Below, piece after piece: positions 37,945 to 46,875 of a DNA stretch of 64,000 bases (position 1 is its first letter; the number at the start of each line of letters is the position of its first letter). Position numbers and translations under genes: made by a program. The notes under the pieces are model-generated. The model made no database searches and was not told where the DNA came from. It saw nothing but the letters and a program-made list of their open reading frames with translations. Source of the stretch: Gordonia sp. (in: high G+C Gram-positive bacteria) (lineage in GTDB: Bacteria; Actinomycetota; Actinomycetes; Mycobacteriales; Mycobacteriaceae); contig NZ_JAAYXO010000115.1 in assembly GCF_012515855.1 (NCBI RefSeq), positions 1 to 64,000 of the forward strand, given 5' to 3'.

Positions 37945-39003
37945 TTACGCTCCAGCCTTCTTCAGCACCGCGGAAAGTTCGTACAGGGCGCCGAGGTCGA
38001 CGCCTTCCTCGACAGTCGGCAACTCCACCTGGGCCGCGTCGACCTCGTCGAGCTCCGAGCGCGCCACCTGCTGCGCCTGCAGTCGGGAGGCGTAGTCGAT
38101 GGCCTCGGTCAGCAGGCCCGCGAGATCGTCGTCCGCCAGGCGGACGCCGACGTCGGCGAGGCTCTTCTCGATGCGCGCCGAATCGATTCGACCCTCGGCG
38201 ATCGCGTCGGACTCCTCCTCGGGCAGGTACGGGGGGTTGACGCGGTTGATGATGATCGCACCGATGTGGAGTTCCTTGCTCCGCAGTTCGGCCACCGACT
38301 CGATGGTCTCCTGCACCGGCATCGCCTCGAGCAGCGTGCAGAGGTGCACGACGGTGTCCGGCGAGTGCAGAAGCGCCGCAACGCCTTCGGACTGGTTGCG
38401 GATCGGGCCGGTCTTCGCGAGGTCGCGCATGGCGGTGGTGACGTCGAGGAAGTTGCCGATGCGTCCGGTGGGCGGCGAGTCGACGACGATGACGTCGTAC
38501 GTGCGCGCGCCCGCCTTGTCGGTCGCGATGGCACGTTCCTTGATCTTGCCGGTCACCAGCACGTCCTTGAGGCCGGGTGCGACGGTCGTGACGAAGTCGA
38601 TCGCTCCGACCTTCTTGATCGCCCGGCCGGCGAAGCCCAGGTTGTAGAACATGTCGAGGTACTCGAGCAGTGCGTGCTCGATCTGCAGGGCCAGGGCCCA
38701 GACTGATCCGCCGCCCTCCATCGCCACCAGCTGGGTGTCGGTCGGGGGGAGCGGGGGAACGTCGAAGAGCTGCGCGATGGCCTGCCGCTCCTCGCATTCC
38801 ACGAGCAGCACCTTCTTGCCCCGGGAGGCGAGCGTGAGGGCGAGGGCTGCCGCCACGGTCGTCTTGCCCGTTCCGCCCTTGCCGGACACGAAATGGAGCT
38901 TCGCGTCACGCGCCTGTGCCGGCCACACCCCGGGACCGTCCTTCGCAACTTCATTGACCACGTCGATCACCTTATCCACCGCGTCCACCGAGACCATCGA
39001 CAA
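37945..39003 (-). CDS. ArsA/GET3-like ATPase, first of a pair
   Basis: A 352-residue ATPase. The P-loop is LHFVSGKGGTGKTTVAAALALTLA (residues about 37-60), with VECEERQAIAQLFDVPPLPP as the switch region and YDVIVVDSPPTGRIGNFLDVT for Walker B. It is paired with a second ArsA-like ATPase directly downstream. Position corresponds to Rv3679. The ATG at 39003 faces the DUF4177 gene, leaving only 17 bases, so promoters of the two divergent units overlap the start codons. Confidence 0.9.
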   Translation of the reverse strand: MSMVSVDAVDKVIDVVNEVAKDGPGVWPAQARDAKLHFVSGKGGTGKTTVAAALALTLASRGKKVLLVECEERQAIAQLFDVPPLPPTDTQLVAMEGGGSVWALALQIEHALLEYLDMFYNLGFAGRAIKKVGAIDFVTTVAPGLKDVLVTGKIKERAIATDKAGARTYDVIVVDSPPTGRIGNFLDVTTAMRDLAKTGPIRNQSEGVAALLHSPDTVVHLCTLLEAMPVQETIESVAELRSKELHIGAIIINRVNPPYLPEEESDAIAEGRIDSARIEKSLADVGVRLADDDLAGLLTEAIDYASRLQAQQVARSELDEVDAAQVELPTVEEGVDLGALYELSAVLKKAGA

Positions 39004-39020
39004 CCGTTAAGGTTGGCACC

Positions 39021-39185
39021 ATGAGTGAAGTCACCGTCTGGGAATACGTCACCGTTCCGCTGCTCACGCACGCGACCAAGCAGATCCTCGATCAGTGGGG
39101 CGCCGACGGGTGGGAGCTGGTCAGCGTCCTCCCCGGTCCGACCGGTGAGCAGCACGTCGCGTACCTGAAGCGCGCGAAGGCCTGA
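39021..39185 (+). CDS. Small DUF4177-type protein
   Basis: A 54-residue protein, too short for many gene finders. The sequence VWEYVTVPLLTH, the middle L-D-Q-W-G-A-D-G-W-E-L-V-S-V and Y-L-K-R-A-K-A end match the DUF4177 pattern (a short beta-strand, a helix ending in G-W-E-L, and two strands). Function unknown. ATG at 39021; TGA ends five bases before the RidA gene, so it is first in the RidA-TetR-MBL unit. In mycobacteria a gene of this size sits at the same place. Confidence 0.88.
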   Translation: MSEVTVWEYVTVPLLTHATKQILDQWGADGWELVSVLPGPTGEQHVAYLKRAKA

Positions 39186-39189
39186 TCGC

Positions 39190-39663
39190 ATGAGCGGACA
39201 GTGGTCGCAGCGTCTCGCAGCACTCGGGATCGAGCTCCCGGCCGTCGTGAAGCCGGTGGGCAGCTATGTGCCCGCCCTGCGGGTCGGCGACCTGGTGTAC
39301 ACGTCGGGGCAACTCCCGGTGGTGGCGGGCGAGCTCGCATTCACCGGAAAGGTCGCCGAGGGCGCGGAGGGCCTGGTCTCCCCGGAGCAGGCCAACGCCG
39401 CGGCGCGTCTGTGCGCGTTGAACGCCCTCGCCGCGGTGCACGCCGAGGTCGGCATCGACTCGGTGGTCCGGGTGGTCAAGGTGGTCGGCTTCGTGGCTTC
39501 GGCACCCGGTTTCACGGGGCAGCCCGGCGTCATCAACGGGGCCTCGGACCTGATCGGCGAGGTCTTCGGCGACGCGGGCGTGCACGCGCGCTCGGCGGTC
39601 GGCGTCGCGGCGTTGCCGCTCGGCGCGCCCGTCGAGGTGGAAATCATCGTTCAGGTGAACTGA
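39190..39663 (+). CDS. RidA (YjgF/UK114)-family protein
   Basis: A 157-residue member of the Rid family, whose archetype hydrolyses reactive enamines/imines formed by PLP enzymes. The core is VYTSGQLPVV, AARLCALNALAAVHAEVG, and the C-terminal HARSAVGVAALPLGAPVEVEIIVQ. The arginine in HARSAVGV corresponds to the substrate-carboxylate-binding Arg of active RidA, though the sequence belongs to the longer Rid group found in actinobacteria. Trimeric cytosolic protein is expected. It lies between DUF4177 and a TetR regulator. Confidence 0.92.
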   Translation: MSGQWSQRLAALGIELPAVVKPVGSYVPALRVGDLVYTSGQLPVVAGELAFTGKVAEGAEGLVSPEQANAAARLCALNALAAVHAEVGIDSVVRVVKVVGFVASAPGFTGQPGVINGASDLIGEVFGDAGVHARSAVGVAALPLGAPVEVEIIVQVN

Positions 39664-39667
39664 CCGG

Positions 39668-40276
39668 GTGGTCGGCGGAAGCGGTCCGCGTCTGCGGACC
39701 TCCGCGGCGCCGGAGGAACAGGAAGCGGAGATCCTCGCCGCCGCGCGGCGTGAGTTCACCGAGATCGGCGTGCGGCGAGCCAGCATGGACGCGGTGGCGC
39801 GGGCGGCGGGCGTCTCCCGCAGCACCCTGTACCGGCGCTTTCCCAACAAGGACGCGCTGCTGGCGGCGGTCGGTCAGGGCATGGCGGCCGAGACCATGGA
39901 ACGGCTCGGTGAGGTGGTCCGCGGGCTCTCCCCGGGCGACGCGGTGGTCGAGGCGTTCGTCGAATGCGCTCGCATGGTGGCCGACGACCAACTGATCCGC
40001 AGGCTGCTGCTGGACGAGCCGGACCTCACCGACGTGCTGGTGAGTCGTTCGCCGCGTGGCGCCGGCGAGTTCCTCGAAGCCTCCAGCCTGGCCGTCGCGA
40101 GCACCCTGCGGCGTACCGGAGCCACCATGTCCGACGACGACCTCGCATTGGTGTCCGAGCACTTCGTGCGGATCGCGCTGTCGCTGACGCAGGTCCGGAC
40201 CCGGCTGCTGGACGTGGCCGACCTCGACTCCATCCGCGTGTACGCGGCGCGGTTCTTGGCGCCGATGGTGTCCTGA
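39668..40276 (+). CDS. TetR-family transcriptional regulator
   Basis: A 202-residue regulator. The N-terminal HTH is EAEILAAARREFTEIGVRRASMDAVARAAGVSRSTLYRRFPNKDALL (residues about 18-65). The C-terminal ligand-binding region is helical and unlike any family with a known ligand. Starts with GTG four bases after RidA. It probably regulates itself and perhaps the adjacent MBL-fold gene; no clear operator is visible. No M. tuberculosis counterpart is remembered at this exact place, so it may be an insertion in this lineage. Confidence 0.88.
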   Translation: MVGGSGPRLRTSAAPEEQEAEILAAARREFTEIGVRRASMDAVARAAGVSRSTLYRRFPNKDALLAAVGQGMAAETMERLGEVVRGLSPGDAVVEAFVECARMVADDQLIRRLLLDEPDLTDVLVSRSPRGAGEFLEASSLAVASTLRRTGATMSDDDLALVSEHFVRIALSLTQVRTRLLDVADLDSIRVYAARFLAPMVS

Positions 40277-40295
40277 GCCTGGGTAATGTGGGTCC

Positions 40296-41162
40296 ATGGC
40301 TCCCGACGTCCCCAACACTGAATCCGCACCCGAGATCGCTTCAGGCGACGCCGGTGCGACCCCCGCTCATCCGGCGTACGGTGTGCTCCGCGAGGTGACG
40401 CCGTTCGCCTCCGTGCTGCTGTGCAATAACCCGGGTGCCTTCGAACTCGACGGCACCAACACCTGGATTCTGCGGGCGCCGGACTCGGAGACCTCGGTGG
40501 TCGTCGACCCCGGGCCGGCCAAGCACGGCAAGCACGTGCGCGCGGTCGCGAAGGCTGCGGGGGAGGTGGAGCTGGTCCTCATCAGCCATCGGCACCACGA
40601 TCACGTCGGCGCGTGCAAGAAGATGCGCAAGCTCACCGGCGCCCCGCAGCGTGCGTATACGGACAAGTACTCCGACAATGCCCCGCGGCTGCGCGACCGT
40701 GAGGTCATCAAGGCCGCGGGCCTCACCATCACCGTGATGCACACGCCCGGGCACACCGCTGATTCGGTGAGCTTCCTCGTCGAATGGGAGGGGCAGCGCG
40801 CGCTCCTCAGCGGCGACACCATCCTCGGGTTCGGGACCACCGTCCTCGACCCGACCGACGGCACACTGACCGACTACTTCAACTCGATCAACCGGGTGAT
40901 CGTCGACGCCTCCGACGCGGCGCTGCTGCCCGCCCACGGTCCCGACCATCCCGAGGTCGGACCCATCGCGCGCTACTACAAGACGCACCGGGAAGAGCGC
41001 TTGGCGCAGATCGTGGCCGCGCTCGACGACATGGGAGTGTCGCCGGAAGACGCCAAGCCGATGAAGGTGGTCCGCAAGGTCTACGCCGACATCGACAAGA
41101 AACTGTGGCCTGCGGCCAAGATGTCGGTCAAGACCCAGCTGGAGTACCTTCGCACGCTGTGA
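40296..41162 (+). CDS. Metallo-beta-lactamase-fold hydrolase
   Basis: A 288-residue MBL-fold protein. Metal-binding motif H-x-H-x-D-H is in ISHRHHDHVGACKKM, with further ligands in MHTPGHTADSV and SGDTILGFG and ALLPAHGPDH. The C-terminal segment with a winged-helix-like shape (EERLAQIVAALDDMG...TQLEYLRTL) resembles the LACTB2/hydroxyacylglutathione-hydrolase-like group. Substrate unknown; RNA or thioester hydrolysis both seen in relatives. Corresponds to Rv3677c. ATG start at 40296. The terminator at 41177 ends this unit. Confidence 0.93.
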   Translation: MAPDVPNTESAPEIASGDAGATPAHPAYGVLREVTPFASVLLCNNPGAFELDGTNTWILRAPDSETSVVVDPGPAKHGKHVRAVAKAAGEVELVLISHRHHDHVGACKKMRKLTGAPQRAYTDKYSDNAPRLRDREVIKAAGLTITVMHTPGHTADSVSFLVEWEGQRALLSGDTILGFGTTVLDPTDGTLTDYFNSINRVIVDASDAALLPAHGPDHPEVGPIARYYKTHREERLAQIVAALDDMGVSPEDAKPMKVVRKVYADIDKKLWPAAKMSVKTQLEYLRTL

Positions 41163-41176
41163 GGCACGAAACGAGA

Positions 41177-41210
41177 AGAGGTCCGGGGAGACAATCCCCG
41201 GACCTCTTGT
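41177..41210. terminator. Terminator between the MBL gene and crp
   Basis: AGAGGTCCGGGG (41177-41188) pairs with CCCCGGACCTCT (41196-41207) around a seven-base loop, followed by TGTCGTT. Sits between converging genes and may work for both. Confidence 0.88.
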
Positions 41211-41237
41211 CGTTCTCGGTCTGAACTGCGCGAGCCG

Positions 41238-41912
41238 TCAGCGTGCGCGGCGTGCCAGGCGCTCGGAGTCGGCGATCAGGACGCTCTTGCCCTCGAGGCG
41301 GAGCCATCCGCGCTGGGCGAAGTCGGCGAGCGCCTTGTTCACGGTCTCGCGCGAGGCGCCGACCAACTGGGCGATCTCTTCCTGCGTGAGGTCGTGGGTG
41401 ACGCGCAGGGCGCCGCCCTCCTGCGTGCCGAAGCGCTGTGCCAACTGCAGCAGCTGCTTCGCCACGCGACCCGGAACGTCGGTGAAGATCAAGTCGGCGA
41501 GGTTGTTGTTGGTGCGGCGCAGGCGACGTGCCAGGACGCGGAGCAGCTGCTCGGCGATCTCGGGACGGTCCTTGATCCACTTGCGGAGTGCGTCGCGGTC
41601 CATCGTGACGGCGCGGACCTCGGTGACCGTGGTGGCCGACGACGTGCGCGGGCCGGGGTCGAAGATCGAGAGCTCGCCGAACATGTCGGACGGGCCCATG
41701 ATCGTCAGGAGGTTCTCACGGCCGTCCGGGGAGCGGCGTCCGAGCTTCACCTTGCCGGACAAGATGATGTAGAGCCGATCGCCCGGCTCGCCCTCGTGGA
41801 AGATCACATGGCCGCGCGGAAACTCGACCGGCTGAAGTTCTTTCGCGAGAGCGGCAATGGCAGTGGGTTCGACACCCTGAAATATGCCTGCCCGTGCTAG
41901 TACTTCTTCCAC
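41238..41912 (-). CDS. crp: cAMP receptor protein (Crp/GlxR-type global regulator)
   Basis: A 224-residue regulator. The cyclic-nucleotide-binding domain has [20 protein letters not shown] and the phosphate-binding cassette [18 protein letters not shown]; the C-terminal winged helix reads [33 protein letters not shown], close to the M. tuberculosis Crp (Rv3676)/C. glutamicum GlxR type. It controls many genes of carbon metabolism and respiration. It corresponds in position to Rv3676. The 161-base region upstream (41913-42073) must contain its promoter; I did not find a convincing TGTGA-N6-TCACA palindrome there. Confidence 0.97.
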   Translation of the reverse strand: MEEVLARAGIFQGVEPTAIAALAKELQPVEFPRGHVIFHEGEPGDRLYIILSGKVKLGRRSPDGRENLLTIMGPSDMFGELSIFDPGPRTSSATTVTEVRAVTMDRDALRKWIKDRPEIAEQLLRVLARRLRRTNNNLADLIFTDVPGRVAKQLLQLAQRFGTQEGGALRVTHDLTQEEIAQLVGASRETVNKALADFAQRGWLRLEGKSVLIADSERLARRAR

Positions 41913-42073
41913 CTCAAAGAACCTCTCTCGTTACTTTCGCCGCGTCCAGTGACAAAGACTACCGTGAAAAAGCATAGATGTTGGATTGATCACTGTGCGC
42001 ATTAGTAGGTAACTACCGCGCGCCAGACCCGGCGTGTCGGCTCGCGATTGCGTTCGACGACACGGTTTTTGTC

Positions 42074-42328
42074 CTAGGACGCGCGGGTGCTGACCGCGTC
42101 GTCGGGTTCGATCTCGATCCGCGGCCGCCTACTCCGGAGCTCGTCGAGCGCTGCGGGCAGGCCGTCGTTGGCCAGGTTGTGGACGTCGGTCGCGTCGGCG
42201 TCCTCGAGGAACTCCTCGACATGCTCGGGTCGGACCGACAGGCGGTCCAGTCCGGTCTGCACGCGGTCCATCGCGACGGCGAAAAGCATCAGCGCAACGG
42301 GAAAGAGAAGTACGGCCAGTCCTTGCAT
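42074..42328 (-). CDS. Small membrane-anchored protein
   Basis: An 84-residue protein: an N-terminal membrane segment (GLAVLLFPVALMLFAVAMD) followed by a charged cytosolic region (RVQTGLDRLSVRPEHVEEFLEDAD). Function unknown. Similar small membrane proteins lie between crp and nth in mycobacteria (Rv3675 position), supporting reality. The ATG at 42328 is chosen; a GTG at 42334 would add two residues. Its start faces nth across a 139-base gap. Confidence 0.72.
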   Translation of the reverse strand: MQGLAVLLFPVALMLFAVAMDRVQTGLDRLSVRPEHVEEFLEDADATDVHNLANDGLPAALDELRSRRPRIEIEPDDAVSTRAS

Positions 42329-42467
42329 ACGCACCAGTAAACACCGCTACGGCGGGGGGTCGCCAAACCCAGACGGACGTCGTCACCGAGTTGTGACCTG
42401 GGTTTTCTCGGCCGGCGGCTCCTGCGGTGGCCGGTCTGCGGGGCGCCGACGGCTAACCTGGTGAGTT

Positions 42468-43208
42468 GTGAGCAGACGCAAAGAGGAGACCAGGCTGGGA
42501 CTGGTCCGGCGCGCCCGGCGGATGAACAGATCGCTGCAGGTGGCTTTTCCTCATGTCTACTGCGAGTTGGACTTCACGACGCCGTTGGAACTGTCGGTGG
42601 CGACGATCCTGTCGGCGCAGTGCACGGACGTTCGGGTGAACCAGGTGACGCCGCCGCTGTTCGCTCGCTACCCGGATGCGATCTCGTACGCGGAGGCCGA
42701 CCGGACCGAACTGGAGGAGATGATCCGCTCCACCGGGTTCTACCGAAACAAGGCGAACTCGATCATCGGTCTCGGGCAGGCGCTGGTGTCGCGGTTCGAC
42801 GGCGAGGTCCCGAGCAAGCTGAAGGACCTGGTGACGCTGCCGGGCTTCGGGCGCAAGACGGCGAACGTGGTGCTCGGGAACGCGTTCGGTGTTCCGGGGA
42901 TCACCGTCGACACGCATTTCGGTCGGCTGGTCCGTCGCTGGGATTGGACGCAGGAGACCGATCCGGTCAAAGTTGAGCGCGAGATCGGCGAGTTGTTCCC
43001 CAAGAGCGACTGGACGGACCTCTCGCACCGAATCATCTTCCACGGACGTCGCGTGTGTCATGCCCGCAAACCCGCGTGCGGCGTCTGCATCCTCGCGAAG
43101 GACTGCCCTTCGTACGGGGAAGGGCCTACCGACAAGGGGCAGGCTGCCGCTCTGGTCAAGGGGCCCGAGACCGAGCACCTGCTCCGACTTGCTGGAGTAG
43201 CTGAGTGA
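42468..43208 (+). CDS. nth: Endonuclease III (DNA glycosylase/AP lyase)
   Basis: Removes oxidised pyrimidines and cuts at abasic sites. 246 residues. The helix-hairpin-helix is [21 protein letters not shown] with the catalytic lysine in GRKTA; the catalytic aspartate is in [11 protein letters not shown]; the [4Fe-4S] cluster loop C-x6-C-x2-C-x5-C is at [17 protein letters not shown] near the C-terminus. GTG start. Its stop overlaps the next gene (GTGA). First gene of the nth-trx-nudix-marP unit, the same order as Rv3674c-Rv3671c. Confidence 0.97.
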   Translation: MSRRKEETRLGLVRRARRMNRSLQVAFPHVYCELDFTTPLELSVATILSAQCTDVRVNQVTPPLFARYPDAISYAEADRTELEEMIRSTGFYRNKANSIIGLGQALVSRFDGEVPSKLKDLVTLPGFGRKTANVVLGNAFGVPGITVDTHFGRLVRRWDWTQETDPVKVEREIGELFPKSDWTDLSHRIIFHGRRVCHARKPACGVCILAKDCPSYGEGPTDKGQAAALVKGPETEHLLRLAGVAE

Positions 43209-43891
43209 AGCTTTTGAAAGAACCCGCGACCCGCGCGACGATCGTCTTCGTGGTGATCGTCGTGGCGGCGATCGTGGCCCTGTGGCCGCGGGACAGCGAA
43301 CCGAGTTCCACCGGGCCCACTGCCGGGCCGATCGCGGGACAGACCGCGTTGCCGGAAGTGAGCGACCAGGAACTGGCCAAACTGCGCGCCGACGTCGCGC
43401 TGCGCCCATGCCCCGACGCCCCCGGTCCGGCGGCCCCCGGCGCCGCCCTCGCGGGGGTCACCGTGCCGTGCATGGCGAGCGGTGAGCCGGTGAACCTCGG
43501 GAATGCGACGGCCGGCAAGCCGCTGGTGATCAACATGTGGGCGGTGTGGTGCCTGCCGTGCCGCAAGGAATTGCCGTTGTTCGACGAGTTCTCCCAGCGG
43601 GCGGGCGATCGGCTCAACGTGCTTGCCGTGCACGCGCGCGAAGGCGGCGACAACGAACTCTTCGTGCTGAAGTTCTTGGAGGAGGTCGGTGTGCACGTGC
43701 CGGTCGTCACCGATCCGAAGGGCGACGTCGCGAAGGCGGTCGAGGCGCCGCGGATCTTCCCGTCGACGATCCTGGTGAGCGCCGACGGCAAGGTCGTCAA
43801 GGTGCTCTCCGAGCTGTTCGAGACCGAAGCCGAGATCGCCGACGTGGTCCGCGAGCACCTCGGCGTCGACATTCAGGGAGCGGCGTCGTGA
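43205..43891 (+). CDS. Membrane-anchored TlpA-like thioredoxin
   Basis: A 228-residue protein with one N-terminal membrane segment ([17 protein letters not shown]) and an extracytoplasmic thioredoxin-like domain whose active site is WCLPC ([21 protein letters not shown]). A cis-proline segment follows ([13 protein letters not shown]). Two further cysteines before the domain (LRPCPDA, VPCMAS) may form a structural disulfide. It probably reduces or forms disulfides in exported proteins. Corresponds to Rv3673c. It is translationally coupled to nth upstream and to the NUDIX gene downstream. Confidence 0.92.
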   Translation: MKLLKEPATRATIVFVVIVVAAIVALWPRDSEPSSTGPTAGPIAGQTALPEVSDQELAKLRADVALRPCPDAPGPAAPGAALAGVTVPCMASGEPVNLGNATAGKPLVINMWAVWCLPCRKELPLFDEFSQRAGDRLNVLAVHAREGGDNELFVLKFLEEVGVHVPVVTDPKGDVAKAVEAPRIFPSTILVSADGKVVKVLSELFETEAEIADVVREHLGVDIQGAAS

Positions 43892-44697
43892 GCGACATTC
43901 CGGTGGGCCCGCTGGTGGCCCGCGAGCAAGTGCCCCCGTGGCTGCGGGCGATCACCGACGACCCGTACATCGTCAACGAGAAGGTCCTCGGTCGCGGCGG
44001 CAACCGCGCGCGCATCGCCGCGGCATTCCGCGCGCAGCGACGGGCCGCGGTCCTCGTGCTGTTCTCCGGTGCGTTCGACGGCGATCCGCTGGCTCCGGGC
44101 GGGCTTCCCGCAGACGCCGACGTCCTGCTCCTGGAGCGGGCCGCGACGCTGCGCACCCACAGCGGTCAGGTGGCCTTTCCCGGTGGTGGCCGCGACCCCG
44201 GCGACGATTACCCGGTCGGTACCGCGATGCGGGAGGCGAACGAGGAGACCGGACTCGTCAGCGACGGGGTGAGCATCCTGGCGAACCTGCCGGGCTTCCC
44301 CGTCCCGACGGGGTTCGAGGTGCACCCGGTGCTGGCGCACTGGGCGCAGCCGTCGCACGTGTACGCCGTCGATCACGGTGAGACCGCCAGTGTCACGCGC
44401 GCCAACCTCCGGGAACTCCTGGCGCCGGAGAACCGTTTCCAGGTCAGCCGATCGATCGCGGGCGTCTCCGTCTACAAGGGGCCGGCCTTCATGCACGAGG
44501 GCATGCTCGTCTGGGGCTTCACCGGAGGATTGATCGCAGCGATCAGTGAGGCCGCAGGCTGGGACGTCGAATGGGACACCGACGACGTCCGACCGCTGGA
44601 ACAGATGATCGCGGAGACCGGCGGACGTCAAGTGTCCGGTTTCGAGGACCCGCCGCCCGGCGACGGTCCCGAATCCGAAGCGAATGGAGATCGATGA
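43888..44697 (+). CDS. NUDIX hydrolase, CoA-pyrophosphatase type
   Basis: A 269-residue NUDIX protein. The NuCoA motif LLLERAATLRTHSGQVAFPGG immediately precedes the NUDIX box (GRDPGDDYPVGTAMREANEETGL), a combination diagnostic for CoA pyrophosphatases, which split CoA to 4'-phosphopantetheine and 3',5'-ADP. The GTG at 43888 overlaps the thioredoxin stop; a longer frame upstream is an artefact. The N-terminal 60 residues and the Pro/Glu-rich C-terminal tail are outside the catalytic core. Corresponds to Rv3672c; it overlaps marP (ATGA). Confidence 0.9.
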   Translation: MSDIPVGPLVAREQVPPWLRAITDDPYIVNEKVLGRGGNRARIAAAFRAQRRAAVLVLFSGAFDGDPLAPGGLPADADVLLLERAATLRTHSGQVAFPGGGRDPGDDYPVGTAMREANEETGLVSDGVSILANLPGFPVPTGFEVHPVLAHWAQPSHVYAVDHGETASVTRANLRELLAPENRFQVSRSIAGVSVYKGPAFMHEGMLVWGFTGGLIAAISEAAGWDVEWDTDDVRPLEQMIAETGGRQVSGFEDPPPGDGPESEANGDR

Positions 44698-45896
44698 GCG
44701 GATCGGTGTGGGTCGACCTGGCGATCCTCGGGGTGGCGCTGCTCGCCGGCCTGAGCGGCTACCGCCAGGGTGCGGCGGCGTCGGCCTTCGCGTTCTTCGG
44801 CGTGGTTCTCGGCGCCGTGGCAGGCATTCTGCTCGCCCCGATCATCATCTCGCGCTTCGACGAGCCGCGACTGCGTCTGGTGGTCGGGATCCTGCTGATC
44901 GTCACGCTGGTGGTGATCGGTGAGGTCGCTGGCATGGTGCTCGGTCGCGCGGTGCGCAGCGGCATCCATTCGCCGAGCCTGCGGCGCATCGACAGCTGGG
45001 TCGGTTCGATCCTGCAGGTGATCGCGATCGTCATCGCCGCTTGGCTGCTGCTGTTTCCGCTCCGCAGCTCGGACCAGCTGCGGATCGCCGCCGCGATCGA
45101 CGATTCGAAGGTGGTCCAGACCGTCGACCAGGTGGCGCCCCAGTGGGTGCGGGACCTGCCGGGCGAGTTCACCGCCCTGGTCGAGAGCTCTGGCCTCAAG
45201 GAAGTCATCGGCCCGTTCGGCCAGACGCAGGTGGCCAACGTCGACGCTCCGGACGCGACGCTGACCGATCAGCCCGGTGTGCGGTCGGCGCGGCCCAGCG
45301 TCATCAAGATCACCGGCGTCGCGCACAGTTGCGGGCAGGCCCTCGAGGGCAGCGGCTTCGTCGTCTCCGCCGAGCGGGTGATGACCAATGCGCACGTGGT
45401 CGCGGGTACCGACACGGTGAGCGTCGAGACGACCTCCGGCCGCAGGCTCCAGGCCAAGGTGGTGTGGTTCAACGCTCGCAACGACATCGCGGTGCTGGAC
45501 GTTCCGGGTCTGCGAGCGCCCGCTCTCAAGTTCGCCACCGATCCGGCGGAGACCGGATCCGATGCGATCGCCCTCGGCTTCCCGGAGAACGGTCCGTTCA
45601 CGGTGACTCCGCTACGCGTGCGCAACGTGGTGGAGCTCAACGGCCCCGACATCTATCAGTCTCCGCGCGAGGTGGAACGCCAGGTGTACACGGTGCGCGG
45701 CAACATTCGCTCCGGCAACTCCGGCGGCCCGATGATCTCGCCGTCGGGCGAGGTGCTCGGCGTGGTCTTCGGTGCGGCCGAGGACCCGACCGACGACACC
45801 GGTTTCGTGCTGACCGCCCAGCAGGTGCAGCGCGATCTCGCTGCGTCGAAGCAGAACGACGTCGCCGTCAGCACACAGCAGTGCGTGTCGCAGTAG
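44694..45896 (+). CDS. marP: Membrane serine protease MarP
   Basis: A 400-residue protease required in M. tuberculosis for survival in acid. The N-terminal CvpA-like part has four membrane segments (within residues about 5-130). The extracytoplasmic chymotrypsin-like domain has the triad His234 (MTNAHVVAG), Asp264 (ARNDIAVLD) and Ser343 (SGNSGGPM), almost the same numbering as the M. tuberculosis enzyme. A cysteine pair (Cys in AHSCGQA and the C-terminal TQQCVSQ) may form the redox-controlled disulfide known in MarP. Coupled to the NUDIX gene by an ATGA overlap. Confidence 0.96.
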   Translation: MSGSVWVDLAILGVALLAGLSGYRQGAAASAFAFFGVVLGAVAGILLAPIIISRFDEPRLRLVVGILLIVTLVVIGEVAGMVLGRAVRSGIHSPSLRRIDSWVGSILQVIAIVIAAWLLLFPLRSSDQLRIAAAIDDSKVVQTVDQVAPQWVRDLPGEFTALVESSGLKEVIGPFGQTQVANVDAPDATLTDQPGVRSARPSVIKITGVAHSCGQALEGSGFVVSAERVMTNAHVVAGTDTVSVETTSGRRLQAKVVWFNARNDIAVLDVPGLRAPALKFATDPAETGSDAIALGFPENGPFTVTPLRVRNVVELNGPDIYQSPREVERQVYTVRGNIRSGNSGGPMISPSGEVLGVVFGAAEDPTDDTGFVLTAQQVQRDLAASKQNDVAVSTQQCVSQ

Positions 45897-45924
45897 CTCG
45901 CGCTGCTGCGAGAGACGCCGACCG

Positions 45925-46860
45925 CTAGCGGGCCAGCAGCTCCAGCAGCATACCGTTGAACTCCGCGGGCGACTCCTGGTGTGCGAAGTGCCCGGTGTGG
46001 GGGATGGTGCGGTAGTCCATGTCGGCTGCCCACTGCCTGCTGTTCGCCATCAGGGAGTCGAGGATGTACTCGTCGTCCCGGCCGCGAGCGGCGAGAACCG
46101 GGATCTGCAGGCGATGGTTCATCAGCTCCATGAACCGCCAGCCGTCGGTGCGGAACTGCGAACGGAAGGCCCAGCGACGGTACTCGAGGCTGCAGTGCGC
46201 CACCCCGGGGATCTGGATGGCGAGACGGTTGCGGGAGACGGCCTCGGTGAAGTCGGCGGTGTGCTGCCACGAGGGCCCGGAACGCTCGCGGAAGTAGTCC
46301 TCGATGAACGCGCCGTTGCCACGCGTCAGGCGACGTTCGCCGAGACGTGGCAGCTGGTTGTGGAGGAACGGTGCGAGGAAGGCCGTACGTTCTTCCGGGT
46401 TGCGCAGCACCCCGTGCTTCAGGGCCCTCGGATGGGGCGACGACAGGACCGCCACGCGGTTCACCACACTCGGGTGGAGGGTGGCGGTGGCCCAGCAGAC
46501 CAGCCCGCCGTCGGCGTGCCCCACCAGTGCCGCGCTGGAGTGGCCGAGCGAGCGGATCAGGGCGTGCGTGTCGCCGGCGAGCGTCCAGCCGTCGTAGCCG
46601 CGAGGCGGCTTGTCGGAGTCGCCGTACCCGCGCAGATCGACGGCGACCGCGCGATACCCGGCGTCGGTCAGGGCCTCGAGCTGGTGCCGCCACGACCACC
46701 AGAACTCGCCGAATCCGTGCAGCAGCAACACCAGCGGGCGGTCGGCGACGAAGCGCTCGGTCTCCACAGCATGGAAGCGGAGGCCGTTCGCGCGGACGTC
46801 GAAGTGTCGCCAGGGCCCGTCGAAACGGACCAGCGTGGGGTCGGGCGGAGGTGTCGTCAA
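45925..46860 (-). CDS. ephE: Epoxide-hydrolase-like alpha/beta hydrolase (EphE-like)
   Basis: A 311-residue alpha/beta hydrolase. The oxyanion motif HGFGEFWW and the nucleophile motif LVGHADGGLV, with Asp as nucleophile, indicate an epoxide hydrolase or haloalkane-dehalogenase-like enzyme rather than an esterase. Cap tyrosines (EYRRWAF, EYILD) and the catalytic His in HTGHFAHQE are present. The substrate is unknown. Its position converging on marP, next to the holin-like gene, matches M. tuberculosis ephE (Rv3670). ATG at 46860. Confidence 0.88.
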   Translation of the reverse strand: MTTPPPDPTLVRFDGPWRHFDVRANGLRFHAVETERFVADRPLVLLLHGFGEFWWSWRHQLEALTDAGYRAVAVDLRGYGDSDKPPRGYDGWTLAGDTHALIRSLGHSSAALVGHADGGLVCWATATLHPSVVNRVAVLSSPHPRALKHGVLRNPEERTAFLAPFLHNQLPRLGERRLTRGNGAFIEDYFRERSGPSWQHTADFTEAVSRNRLAIQIPGVAHCSLEYRRWAFRSQFRTDGWRFMELMNHRLQIPVLAARGRDDEYILDSLMANSRQWAADMDYRTIPHTGHFAHQESPAEFNGMLLELLAR

Positions 46861-46875
46861 GCTACGAGCGGGTGG

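Noticed and set aside
36808..38706. 632-codon plus-strand open frame opposite the two ArsA-like genes
   Set aside because: Shadow of two well-supported ATPase genes.
36835..39003. Paired ArsA-like ATPases as an arsenic-resistance system
   Set aside because: No ArsB, ArsR, ArsC or metal-binding cysteine motif; the pair is a conserved part of the whiB4 neighbourhood.
41913..42073. Crp autoregulatory palindrome in the crp promoter
   Set aside because: Candidates such as AGTGAC ... CCGTGA do not fit the TGTGA-N6-TCACA pattern well enough.
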